From: Catenulispora pinistramenti
Lineage (GTDB): Bacteria > Actinomycetota > Actinomycetes > Streptomycetales > Catenulisporaceae
NCBI RefSeq assembly: GCF_018274385.1
Contig: NZ_JAAFYZ010000019.1
Span: forward strand, 1-64,000
Length of the DNA stretch: 64,000 nucleotides
Direction: 5' to 3'
Shown here: positions 34,767 to 43,107 of the stretch, piece by piece
Position numbering within the stretch: the stretch's first letter is position 1
How the letters are laid out: each line of letters begins with the position of its first letter
Translations under genes and position numbers: made by a program
Notes under the pieces: model-generated
Database searches by the model: none
What the model was told of the DNA's origin: nothing
What the model saw: only the letters and a program-made list of their open reading frames with translations

Positions 34767-36284
34767 ATGCCTGAGCAGGATCAGCCCGCCGCCGCCCGCA
34801 GCCGGGCCGCCGTCGTCTCCGCGGCGCCCGCGGCCGCCGCCGAGGCCGCGCGGGCGGAGGCGGAGCGGCTGCTCGCCGACGGGTACAGCGTCCTGCTGCT
34901 GACTCCCGCTTTCGGCAAGCGGAAGCCGGATCCGTCGCGGGGCGGCGTGCACGTCGTCGAGGTGCGGGTCGGGACGTCCTTCGACTCCGCGCCCGGGGCG
35001 TTGGGCAAGATCGGGCGTAAGGCCGTGCTCACCACGCGTAACGCGCGCGGCAAGGCGCTGGGGAATCCCGCGGCCACCTGGTCCGCCGCCGACATCGCCG
35101 CCGAGATCGGTCCCTACCTGGACGCCTTCGCCCCGGATGTGGTCGTGGCGTGCGACAAGACCGCCGAGAAGGCGGTGGCCAAGATCGGCCGGGCCGCGGT
35201 CGCCCCCGGCAAGGCGCAGTCGAAGGCGGAGAGCCCGGCACAGCCTTCGCTGCTCATCGGGTCCAACAACAACGCCGGTATGGGGTACGCGTGGGCCCGC
35301 GCGGTGCGGGAGCACGCCGGGATCACGGCCCGCAACATCCAGAAGAAGAGCTACGCCTTCGCCTACGGCTCCGACATCAAGGCCGAGGACAAGGACTGGG
35401 TCGACCCGCTGTGGGGCCTGGCGCGCGTCGCCGACACCCTGGACACCGTCACCCACGTGCTGTCCGAGAGCGGGCTGGCGGTCTTCGGCCGGCTCAACGG
35501 CGGGCTGCTCGCCGACGACCTGCCCGAGCTGCGCCGGGCCGGGATCCGCAGCGGGCTGCTGTTCCACGGCTCCGACATCCGGTCGCCCGACCGGCACATC
35601 GAGCTCTACAAGTTCTCGCCCTTCCGCGCGCCGGTGAGCGAGGAGGACCAGAAGCTCACCGAGGTGCTGCGCGGCAAGACCGACGAGATGGCCAAGTGGG
35701 TCGCGGAGTTCGACGGCCCGGTCTTCGTCTCCACCCCGGACCTGATCGACGACGTCCCGCACGCCACCTGGCTGCCGGTGGTCGTGGACCTGGAGCAGTG
35801 GACCGAGGGGACCCGGGCGCCGCTGGAGCGCGAGGTGCCGGTGGTCGTGCACGCGCCGTCCCGCCCGTTCATGAAGGGCTCGGACCTGATCGAGCCGACG
35901 CTGCGCGACCTGGAGTCCCGCGGCCTGATCGAGTACCGGCGGCTGGAGCACATCCCGCAGGCCGACCTGGTCGGCGTGGTGCAGGACGCGGACATCGTGC
36001 TGGATCACTTCGTGATCGGCAATTACGGCGTGATGACCTGCCAGGCGATGGCCGCCGGCCGGGTCAGCATCGCCAACATCGACCAGCGGGTCCGGGACCG
36101 GGTGCCGGCCGAGATCCCGACCATCCAGGCCGACCCGGACTCGCTCGGCGAGGTGATCGAGGGTGTGCTCGCCGACCGGGACAAGGCGCGCGCGGTGGCG
36201 GCCACCGGCCGCGCGTTCGTCCGCGAGTTCCACGACGGCCGCAAGTCCGCCGAGGCCATCGGACCCTGGCTCAGGGGAGCCTAA
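34767..36284 (+). CDS. GT-B glycosyltransferase
   Basis: A 505-aa GT-B protein, the longer relative of the one at 32714. It shares LFHGSDIRSPDRHIELYK, VPVVVHAPSRPFMKGSDLIE and DIVLDHFVIGNYGVMTCQAM in the C-terminal domain. The N-terminal 70 residues are an Ala-rich extension. ATG at 34767 has no good SD; a TAACGT -10-like hexamer is at 34710-34715, giving a leader of about 45 nt. An inverted repeat follows the stop. Confidence 0.82.
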   Translation: MPEQDQPAAARSRAAVVSAAPAAAAEAARAEAERLLADGYSVLLLTPAFGKRKPDPSRGGVHVVEVRVGTSFDSAPGALGKIGRKAVLTTRNARGKALGNPAATWSAADIAAEIGPYLDAFAPDVVVACDKTAEKAVAKIGRAAVAPGKAQSKAESPAQPSLLIGSNNNAGMGYAWARAVREHAGITARNIQKKSYAFAYGSDIKAEDKDWVDPLWGLARVADTLDTVTHVLSESGLAVFGRLNGGLLADDLPELRRAGIRSGLLFHGSDIRSPDRHIELYKFSPFRAPVSEEDQKLTEVLRGKTDEMAKWVAEFDGPVFVSTPDLIDDVPHATWLPVVVDLEQWTEGTRAPLEREVPVVVHAPSRPFMKGSDLIEPTLRDLESRGLIEYRRLEHIPQADLVGVVQDADIVLDHFVIGNYGVMTCQAMAAGRVSIANIDQRVRDRVPAEIPTIQADPDSLGEVIEGVLADRDKARAVAATGRAFVREFHDGRKSAEAIGPWLRGA

Positions 36285-36294
36285 CCCAAGCTCG

Positions 36295-36326
36295 GGCTCG
36301 GATTCGCCGTTGCTAGAATCCGAGCC
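36295..36326. terminator. 11-bp hairpin between glycosyltransferase genes
   Basis: GGCTCGGATTC and GAATCCGAGCC, perfect complements around a 10-nt loop, 10 nt after the upstream stop. It has no T tract. It also contains a TAGAAT -10-like hexamer (36314-36319), so it could equally be an operator for the next gene. Confidence 0.55.
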
Positions 36327-36352
36327 AGTCCACACCTGCCCCCGGAGGAACA

Positions 36353-37906
36353 GTGACCACGTCCGACCAGCGCCGTCCTCGAGTAGTCATGCTGGTCGGG
36401 AACTTCATCGACGGCGACTCCCGGGTGCAGAAGGAAGCGCGCTCGGCGGCCGCGGCCGGCTGGGACACCTACCTGGTCGGACGCTCCTACACCGGCAAGC
36501 GCGAGGAGTCCGAGCTCGGCGCGGTGACCGTGGTCCGCGCGGCCGAGACCATGGCCGCCACCCGCTACCGCTCCTCGCACCCGCACCGGCGCGGTGTCAA
36601 AGGCCTGATCGCCTACTCCTCGCAGGACGTGAGCCGGGTCAAGCACCAGCGGCAGCGGCTGCGGCAGATGGACCTGGCCGCCGAGCGCGAGCTGCTGGCC
36701 CGCCGGATCAGCGCCGGCGCGGGCCCGTTCGCCGCGCTGTTCGGCAAGGCCGGGCTGACGACCAGCGGCACCCTGGTCCGGGCCCGCGGCTACTGGGTCG
36801 CGGCCCGCAAGCGCGCCTTCGACACCAACTACCAGAGCGCCCAGCAGGCCCCGAGCTCGGCGTTCGAGCGGATGCTGGCCAAGCGCGGCGGCGACACGTC
36901 CTCCTGGGACGTCCAGCCCCGCCTGATCGACTTCGAGGACTCCTTCGGCCGGGTCGCCGACCAGCTGGAGCCGGACGTGATCCACGCCAACGACGCCGAG
37001 ATGCTCGGCGTGGCGGTGCGCGCGGCGGCCCGGGCCCGGGCCAAGGGCCGCAAGGTCGCGGTGGTCTACGACTCCCACGAGTACACCGCCGGTGACGTCC
37101 GTCCCGAGGACGTCACCTGGGCCCCGGTGATGTTCGCCCAGGAACGCAAGTACATCGCCGCCGCCGACGGCGTGGTGGCCGCCGTGGACAACTTCGCCGA
37201 CAAGCTGGTCGAGCACCACAAGCTCACCGTGCGCCCGACCGTGGTCCGCAACATGCCGGAGGCCTCGACGTTCACCGTCGCCGGCGGCAAGGAACCCGGC
37301 GTCCGCGGCCACCTGGGCCTGGGCCCCGAGGCGACGATCCTGGTGTATCCGGGCGCCGTCACCCCGATCCGCGGCCTGGACACGGCGGTCCGGGCGCTGC
37401 CGAAGCTGGCCGACACCCACCTGGTGCTCATGGTGGCCTCGCGCGGCGGCTACGTCGCCGAACTGGTGACCCTGGCGGGCGAGCTGGGCGTCGCAGACCG
37501 CTTCCACGTCCTGGACTACGTACCGGTCGAGGAGCTCACCGACTTCATCGCCTCGGCCACGATCGGCATCGACACCCTGCGCCGCATCCCCACCCAGGAA
37601 CTGACGATCACGACGAAGTACTGGTCGTACATCGGCGCCCGGCTCCCGGTCGTGGTCAGCGACGTCAAGGCGGCCGGGGCGCTGACCCGCGAGCTCGGCA
37701 ACGGCGAGGTGTTCGAGGTCGACGACGTCGACGCCCTGGTGCGCGCGGTGCGCGCGGTGGCCTCGGACCGCGAGCGGTACGCGGCGGTGTACACCGACGA
37801 GATGCTGGCCGCGCATAGCTGGGAGGGCCAGGTGCCGGCGCTGCTCGCGCTGTACGCACAGGTCAGTGGGCTGACGCCGGAGCCGGTGGAGACGTCGGCG
37901 GACTGA
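36353..37906 (+). CDS. GT4-like glycosyltransferase
   Basis: A 517-aa GT-B enzyme paralogous to the one at 41473. Both open with RRPRVxMLV, then DSRVQK. Later motifs are DVIHANDAEMLGVAV, VVYDSHEYTAG, ILVYPGAVTPIRGLDTAVRA and the donor-site TTKYWSYIGARLPVVVSDV. The GTG start has GGAGG 5-6 nt upstream. It lies at the right end of the first run of transferases, before the regulator/peptide island. Confidence 0.87.
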   Translation: MTTSDQRRPRVVMLVGNFIDGDSRVQKEARSAAAAGWDTYLVGRSYTGKREESELGAVTVVRAAETMAATRYRSSHPHRRGVKGLIAYSSQDVSRVKHQRQRLRQMDLAAERELLARRISAGAGPFAALFGKAGLTTSGTLVRARGYWVAARKRAFDTNYQSAQQAPSSAFERMLAKRGGDTSSWDVQPRLIDFEDSFGRVADQLEPDVIHANDAEMLGVAVRAAARARAKGRKVAVVYDSHEYTAGDVRPEDVTWAPVMFAQERKYIAAADGVVAAVDNFADKLVEHHKLTVRPTVVRNMPEASTFTVAGGKEPGVRGHLGLGPEATILVYPGAVTPIRGLDTAVRALPKLADTHLVLMVASRGGYVAELVTLAGELGVADRFHVLDYVPVEELTDFIASATIGIDTLRRIPTQELTITTKYWSYIGARLPVVVSDVKAAGALTRELGNGEVFEVDDVDALVRAVRAVASDRERYAAVYTDEMLAAHSWEGQVPALLALYAQVSGLTPEPVETSAD

Positions 37907-37969
37907 GCTCACGGCTGTCCTCGTGACCGCCGCGGGTGGAGGCCGCCCGGCCATCAATCCACGCCGGCC

Positions 37970-38914
37970 CTAAAGCCAGCCGCGCCGCGCCGCCTCGACC
38001 CCGGCCTCGAACCGGCTCTCGGCACCCAGCCGGTCCATCAGGTCGGCCATGATGCGGCGCACGGTGCGGGCCGAGATGCCCAGGCGCTTGGCGGCCACGT
38101 CGTCGGTGAGGCCGTCGGCGAGCAGCCGCAGCAGGTGCCGGTCGGTGGGGGACAGGCCGGCGCCGGATTCGGAGGCGGAGGGCATCCCGAGCGGGACGGC
38201 GTCCGTCCAGATCAGTTCGAACAGGGCCGTCAGTTGGTCGATCAGCCCGGGCTCGCGGACGCACAGGGCGCCGACGCTGGTCTCGTTCGGCTTGATCGGT
38301 ACCACGGCCGTCTTGCCGTCCACGATGAGCAGCCGGCGGGTGACGGAGGGGGAGAGCCGGACCTCGCTGCCGCGCTCGGCCATCCAGCGGCCGTAGGCGA
38401 TGGTGGTGGCGTCCTGGCGGACCGTGGAGTGGTAGAGCACCCGGACCCGGACCCGGCTGGCCAGGTCGTCGTCCGCGGACTCCGAGGCCTTGAGCGCCGC
38501 CGGGTGGATGGTGCTGCCCGGCACCATTGACAGGACCTCGACCATGGCGCCGGAGGCCAACTGCTCCAGCCCGACCTGGACCGCGTCCAGGCCGATCAGC
38601 CGCTCGGCCGGCTCCCGGTCGGCTTCGGCCGCCCGGCCCGCCGCCACGGCGTCCCGGCTGGCGGCCAATTCCTCTTCCTGCCGCCGCACCAGCAACTGCA
38701 TCCCGGCTACCAAGGGGACCGGATACAGCCCGCCGGTGCGTTCCCGCGAAGGCCGCAGCAAGGCCAGCTCCACGAGGCTGTTCAGGGTGCCCCGGATGTC
38801 GTCCTCGTCCTGGCCAAGGCGCTCTGTCAGCTCGTGGACGCCCACTGAGGGGTCGGCGAGCATCGCGCTATAGACCGCTTGCGCTAGCGGATCCAGACCT
38901 AGCGAACCAAGCAC
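37970..38914 (-). CDS. TrmB/LuxR-type regulator
   Basis: A 314-aa transcription factor. An N-terminal TrmB-like helix-turn-helix (LGLDPLAQAVYSAMLADPSV, then ELTERLGQDEDDIRGTLNSL) is followed by a ligand- or partner-sensing middle domain (about 90-240). A C-terminal LuxR HTH follows (LSPTDRHLLRLLADGLTDDV, AKRLGISARTVRRIMADLMD). GTG 38914 with GGGGG about 6 nt upstream starts the conserved part. It is divergent from a tiny secreted-peptide gene, so it is the natural candidate to control, or respond to, that peptide. Confidence 0.85.
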   Translation of the reverse strand: MLGSLGLDPLAQAVYSAMLADPSVGVHELTERLGQDEDDIRGTLNSLVELALLRPSRERTGGLYPVPLVAGMQLLVRRQEEELAASRDAVAAGRAAEADREPAERLIGLDAVQVGLEQLASGAMVEVLSMVPGSTIHPAALKASESADDDLASRVRVRVLYHSTVRQDATTIAYGRWMAERGSEVRLSPSVTRRLLIVDGKTAVVPIKPNETSVGALCVREPGLIDQLTALFELIWTDAVPLGMPSASESGAGLSPTDRHLLRLLADGLTDDVAAKRLGISARTVRRIMADLMDRLGAESRFEAGVEAARRGWL

Positions 38915-39159
38915 GGCACACCCCCTTTTGCAGTATCCGGCCTCCCGTGCCGGACCCATGCTCGCAGCCAGGGCCTTGGCGATCAAGGGGGAAACCGCAC
39001 GATTCCGGATAGGGGTCGTGGCCGGGACCGGCCTGGCCTAAGGCGGACGGGCCTGCGCCATTCCGTGCGCCACCCGTCGCGGGACAGACTCGGACCGACG
39101 CCCGGTACGGGGCGTTCAGGGCCCGGCCCGGTGTTCCCAGGCCCACAAAATCCGCCGCA

Positions 39160-39336
39160 ATGAATGGATTCGTCGTGTCTTTTTTCAAGCGTGTCCTCGT
39201 TGGCTCCGCGCTGGCGGCCGCCCTTGTCGCGGTGCCGCTTGTCCCGGCCACCCAGACCACTCATAGCCAGGTCGGGGCCGTGATGGTCCAACCAGACAGC
39301 GGTGGTCAGTGGTGCGCCACGTGCTGGCCCTCCTAG
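39160..39336 (+). CDS. Small secreted peptide with C-terminal CxxC tail
   Basis: A 58-aa frame, MNGFVVSFFKRVLVGSALAA onward, with a Sec-type N-terminus (Lys-Arg, then a hydrophobic core LVGSALAAALVAVPLV, likely cleavage near residues 30-36). The short mature part ends GGQWCATCWPS. The two cysteines are spaced CxxC and flanked by Trp. No SD precedes the ATG; GTG 39175, in frame, is an alternative start. It lies between a divergent TrmB/LuxR regulator and a small unknown gene 16 bp downstream. It could be a secreted signal, a modified-peptide precursor or a metal/redox peptide. No modification enzyme is adjacent. Confidence 0.62.
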   Translation: MNGFVVSFFKRVLVGSALAAALVAVPLVPATQTTHSQVGAVMVQPDSGGQWCATCWPS

Positions 39337-39352
39337 AGAAGATAGGACAATC

Positions 39353-39715
39353 ATGGATCTGATCATGGTGGCAGTGCAGCGGGCCGGCTTCGCCGGTGAC
39401 CGTGGCCTGGCGGCAGCGACCCTCCGTTACGCTCTGCAGGCGGTCTCTGGCGACTCTCCCCGCGCCCTGGAGCACGCTCACGTCGTCGTCGACGAAGCCG
39501 GCGTCTTCCCGGCCCGCCTCGTGGCCGGCCTCTACCTCGCCTCCGACCCGGATGTCCCCTATTCGATCCGTGACACCGCCACAGCGCTGGTGCGTCGTGC
39601 CCTGACCACCTCGCCCCTGCTGGAGGACTGGAGTGTCGATTGGGTCGAAGGACCCTATGGATACGAGTTGCTGGGCGGCCTCGACACGCTCGAGGACAGC
39701 CCGCTCCGGAACTGA
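39353..39715 (+). CDS. Small protein, unrecognised, paired with the peptide gene
   Basis: A 120-aa soluble protein, mainly alpha-helical by composition, with no signal peptide and no recognised family. AGGA lies 5 nt before ATG 39353; the frame is open from 39302 through the peptide gene's end, but the SD favours 39353. It is 16 bp after the peptide stop and followed by a strong terminator, so the two form a small operon. It could be an immunity, processing-partner or unrelated protein; the sequence does not decide. Confidence 0.68.
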   Translation: MDLIMVAVQRAGFAGDRGLAAATLRYALQAVSGDSPRALEHAHVVVDEAGVFPARLVAGLYLASDPDVPYSIRDTATALVRRALTTSPLLEDWSVDWVEGPYGYELLGGLDTLEDSPLRN

Positions 39716-39751
39716 CTGCGGCGCCCGACCCGCAACCGCGCGTCGCAGTCG

Positions 39752-39802
39752 GCTATAGAGGTGTGTCCTGCCGGAGGTCCCCGGTAGCCACACCTCTATA
39801 GC
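39752..39802 (+). terminator. Terminator after the peptide operon
   Basis: Perfect 14-bp stem GCTATAGAGGTGTG / CACACCTCTATAGC around a 23-nt loop, followed by GTTTTC, 36 nt after the stop. Confidence 0.85.
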
Positions 39803-39866
39803 GTTTTCATGTAGATGCCGGGCTAGTAGTGCGTTTCCGACCATATCGGTCGGTCGTTGACCCGAC

Positions 39867-41405
39867 ATGCGAAAGGCGTTGCGCAGGATCGACCCGTTGG
39901 CGGCGGCGGTGGCCGTGCTCGCCCTGGCGCTGCGAGCCCCGTTGGTGGTCGCGGCGTTGCCGGGAGTCGGGAACTCGGACGAGCCGCTGAACATCTCCGT
40001 CGGCGTGCGGATGGCGACGGACGGGACGCTGGACGCGCACACCTATCGCTACCCGGGGCTGCTCTATGAGGTGATCGCCGGGATGACCGCCGCGTTCCGC
40101 GGAGTCGGGATCCGCGTCCCGGCGCACGGCGCGATGCGCATCGAGAACCTGGGTGTGGCGCACACCGACTCCCGCGCGTTCGTGGTGGCGATCCGGTGCG
40201 TGGGGGTTCTGGCCGCGGTCGCCACCTGTCTATTGGTGTGGGCCGCAGTCCGGGAAGTACACAAGGCGGCGGGACTGCCGGAGCGATGGGGACGGGTCGC
40301 GGCGGCCGTCGCAGCGGCGACTCTAGCGGTCTCCCCTTTAGCGACCGCCAATAGTGCTTACGCAACGCCGGACGTATTCGGGGGACTGGCCGTAGCGCTC
40401 AGCTTGTATGGCGCTACTAGGGTTCTCCGCGATGCGCGCTATGGGGATCTCCTGTGTGGTCTCGGAGTAGGGATCGCATTAGGGGTCAAGTACTTGGTCG
40501 CCGCAGCGCTTCCGGTTCTCGTCGCCTATGCGGTGAGTTCCAGAGATCGCAAGGGGATCATCAGACTCGCTAAGGTCGCCGCCCTCGCCGCGGCGGTGTT
40601 CGTGCTGACCACACCAGGGATCGTCACGCATCCCATCGCTGTTATCAGCGGCCTGCGGGCGGAAGCCGTCCATTATCAAGACGGCCACGTCGGCGCACAG
40701 GGCGGCGCGCCCGGCTACTACCTGAACGCGCTCCTCCGCGACCAGCCATTGCTATTGGGCGCGGCCGCAGTGGCGGCCGTCGCGCTGTTCCGTACCGACG
40801 GCCTCATTCGCAGAACATTGATTGTGGTCTTCGCTTATGTGATTCCACAGTTCCTCCTCCTGGCCGTGATGACGGTGCGCTTCGACCGCAATCTCGTGCC
40901 GTTGACGCCGGCGCTCGCGGTCCTCGCCGGGGTGGCCGTCCCCGCGCTGTTGCCCGACACGGGCCGCCGCCACACGTCACGCCGCGCGCTCGCGGCCCTC
41001 ACCGTCGTAGCCGCGTTCGTCCCGGTCGTCTCGGCCGCCGGCCTCTATCCGCGCCTGGACGAGCACTCCCGGGTCCAGGCCGCCGCGTGGGTCGCGAAGC
41101 ACGTCCCCGGGCACGAGCCGGTCGCGGTGGAGAGCTACGGCCCCTGGCTCGACCCCGACCGCTACCGCCTCGTCTCGTTCACCTTCGCCGCCGACAAGCC
41201 GGCCGTCCAGGCCCGGGCGCTGATCCTCACCGAGCACGCCGCGGGCCGCTTCCTCGCCGATCCCGCGCACCACGCCCGCGAGGCCGCCGTCTACCGCGCG
41301 ATCATGGGTCGTTACAGACTTGCAGCGAGATTCACAGCCGGGTCGTGGATCGAGGTCTTCGTGCCGCGGGAGCCGCCGGCGGGGAGCCGCGCGGCGGGCC
41401 GCTGA
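39867..41405 (+). CDS. GT-C-type membrane glycosyltransferase (PMT/ArnT-like)
   Basis: A 512-aa protein with about ten hydrophobic segments. An acidic first loop, GVGNSDEPLNISVGVRMATD, is the position of the catalytic Asp/Glu in the GT39/GT83-like (PMT/ArnT) superfamily. Such enzymes use polyprenyl-phosphate sugars on the outer face. The middle of the gene is AT-richer than its neighbours and has two TTA leucine codons (40338 and 40479), which are rare in such genomes and often make translation depend on the bldA tRNA. No clear SD precedes the ATG. Confidence 0.78.
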   Translation: MRKALRRIDPLAAAVAVLALALRAPLVVAALPGVGNSDEPLNISVGVRMATDGTLDAHTYRYPGLLYEVIAGMTAAFRGVGIRVPAHGAMRIENLGVAHTDSRAFVVAIRCVGVLAAVATCLLVWAAVREVHKAAGLPERWGRVAAAVAAATLAVSPLATANSAYATPDVFGGLAVALSLYGATRVLRDARYGDLLCGLGVGIALGVKYLVAAALPVLVAYAVSSRDRKGIIRLAKVAALAAAVFVLTTPGIVTHPIAVISGLRAEAVHYQDGHVGAQGGAPGYYLNALLRDQPLLLGAAAVAAVALFRTDGLIRRTLIVVFAYVIPQFLLLAVMTVRFDRNLVPLTPALAVLAGVAVPALLPDTGRRHTSRRALAALTVVAAFVPVVSAAGLYPRLDEHSRVQAAAWVAKHVPGHEPVAVESYGPWLDPDRYRLVSFTFAADKPAVQARALILTEHAAGRFLADPAHHAREAAVYRAIMGRYRLAARFTAGSWIEVFVPREPPAGSRAAGR

Positions 41406-41460
41406 CCTGCTCACCCGTCCGCCGTGGCGGCGGCTTTCCCGCCCCGGGCCGCGGCCCCAC

Positions 41461-41466
41461 TAGCAT
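41461..41466 (+). promoter_or_regulatory. -10 hexamer for leaderless glycosyltransferase gene
   Basis: TAGCAT, six bases, then GTG at 41473; no SD. Confidence 0.45.
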
Positions 41467-41472
41467 TCCCAT

Positions 41473-42996
41473 GTGACAAACGACCGCCGTCTCAGTGCTC
41501 GGCGCCCACGCGTGGCGATGCTCGTCGCCAACGACGTCCGTCTGGACTCGCGGGTGCAGAAAGCCGCCTACAGCGCCGCGGAGGCCGGATACGACGTCCT
41601 CCTGCTCGGCTACGAGCCGAACCGCAAGGGGCGACCATCGGATCCGGCCTACATCGGCGCGGCGCAGGTCGTGCGTACCGGACTGCACAACAAGTGGCAG
41701 ATCGCGCAGTGGCCGCTGAAGGACGGCGGGGCCCCCGGGCTGCGGCTGATGCCGTTCCGGGCGCTGTCGTTCGCGTCCTCGCTGGACTACAAGGCGCGGC
41801 GGCGGATCGTGCAGCGGATCAAGGAGCCCGGGACCGGCGACGGCAGCGTGAAGCACCGCGCCAAGGAGGCGCTGTGGAAGGTCTACTTCCGGGACGGTGA
41901 CTGGCGGCGCACGGCCCGGCACCTGCTGTGGCTGGAGTCCAGCTGGTCGGCGCTGATCGAGGAGTTCGAGCCGGACCTCATCCACGCTCACGACATGCAC
42001 ACGCCCGGCATCGCGGTGCGGGTGGCCGACCGGCTGGCCCACAAGGGCAAGCGGCCGAAGGTGCTCTACGACGCGCACGAGTTCGTGGCCGGGGTCTCCA
42101 TGCCGGAACAGCGGCGGCTGGCCTACGTCGGGCTGGAGGGCGAGTACGTCCGCAAGGCCGACGCGGTGATCACGGTCTCGCCGCTGCTCGCGCAGTGGCT
42201 CCAGGAGCGCTACCACCTGACCGAGACGCCCGGCGTCGTGGCCAACGCGCCGATGCTGCACCTGCCCGGCGAGGAGCACGAGCCCGGCGGTCCGGACGCC
42301 GGTACCGACTCGGAGGCCGATGCCGACCGGGGCGCCCACGCCGACCAGTCCGAGGCGCCGAGCCTGCGCAAGGCCTGCGGTCTGGCCGACGACGTCCCGC
42401 TGCTGGTCTACTCCGGCGCGGTCTCGCCGATGCGCGGCATCGCGACCATGGTCGCCGGCCTGCCGGAGCTGCCGGACGTGCACATGGCCGTGGTCCGCGG
42501 CGCCGACACCGAGTTCACCCGGGCGCTGGAGAAGCAGGCCGAGGAACTGGGAGTGGCCGACCGGCTGCACATGGTCGGTTACGTAGCGCCGCACCTGGTC
42601 CCGCAGTACCTGGCCTCCGCGGACATCGGCGTGATTCCGATCCTGCACACCCCGAACCACGAGGTGGCGCTGATCACGAAGTACTACGAGTACATGCACG
42701 CCAAGCTGCCGATCGTGGTCTCCGACGTCCAGGCGATGGCCGACTTCACCCGGGAGCTGGGCAACGGCGAGGTCTTCACCGCCGAGGACGCCCACGAGTA
42801 CGCTCAGGCGGTCGCCAAGGTGCTCGCCGACCGGGCGGCCTACGCGTCCCGCTACACTGACGACCTGCTGGCGGCCAACTCCTGGGAAGGTCAGGCCGAG
42901 GTGCTGGGCGGGGTGTACGCGCGGCTGCTCGGGCAGGAGCCGGAACCGCGGACGGGGGTCCGAGCGTTCGGCGAGACGAGTGAACCGACCGCTTAG
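41473..42996 (+). CDS. GT4-like glycosyltransferase
   Basis: A 507-aa GT-B enzyme and paralogue of the one at 36353 (DSRVQKAAYSAAEAGYDV, DLIHAHDMHTPGIAVRVADR, YDAHEFVAGVSMPEQRRLAY, LVYSGAVSPMRGIATMVAGL, ITKYYEYMHAKLPIVVSDVQ). An acidic insertion (EEHEPGGPDAGTDSEADADR, about residues 270-298) separates the two halves and is absent from the paralogue. The likely job is sugar addition on the cytoplasmic side just before export by the adjacent ABC system. Confidence 0.87.
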   Translation: MTNDRRLSARRPRVAMLVANDVRLDSRVQKAAYSAAEAGYDVLLLGYEPNRKGRPSDPAYIGAAQVVRTGLHNKWQIAQWPLKDGGAPGLRLMPFRALSFASSLDYKARRRIVQRIKEPGTGDGSVKHRAKEALWKVYFRDGDWRRTARHLLWLESSWSALIEEFEPDLIHAHDMHTPGIAVRVADRLAHKGKRPKVLYDAHEFVAGVSMPEQRRLAYVGLEGEYVRKADAVITVSPLLAQWLQERYHLTETPGVVANAPMLHLPGEEHEPGGPDAGTDSEADADRGAHADQSEAPSLRKACGLADDVPLLVYSGAVSPMRGIATMVAGLPELPDVHMAVVRGADTEFTRALEKQAEELGVADRLHMVGYVAPHLVPQYLASADIGVIPILHTPNHEVALITKYYEYMHAKLPIVVSDVQAMADFTRELGNGEVFTAEDAHEYAQAVAKVLADRAAYASRYTDDLLAANSWEGQAEVLGGVYARLLGQEPEPRTGVRAFGETSEPTA

Positions 42997-43107
42997 GGTG
43001 TAACCACGGGGACATTCGGCAGCCCGCGAAACGTTGCCCGATAGTGTGACCGATCTACAGCACGACCCTGACCCCCCATTCAGGCGCAACCTAGCAAGTA
43101 GTGGAGT

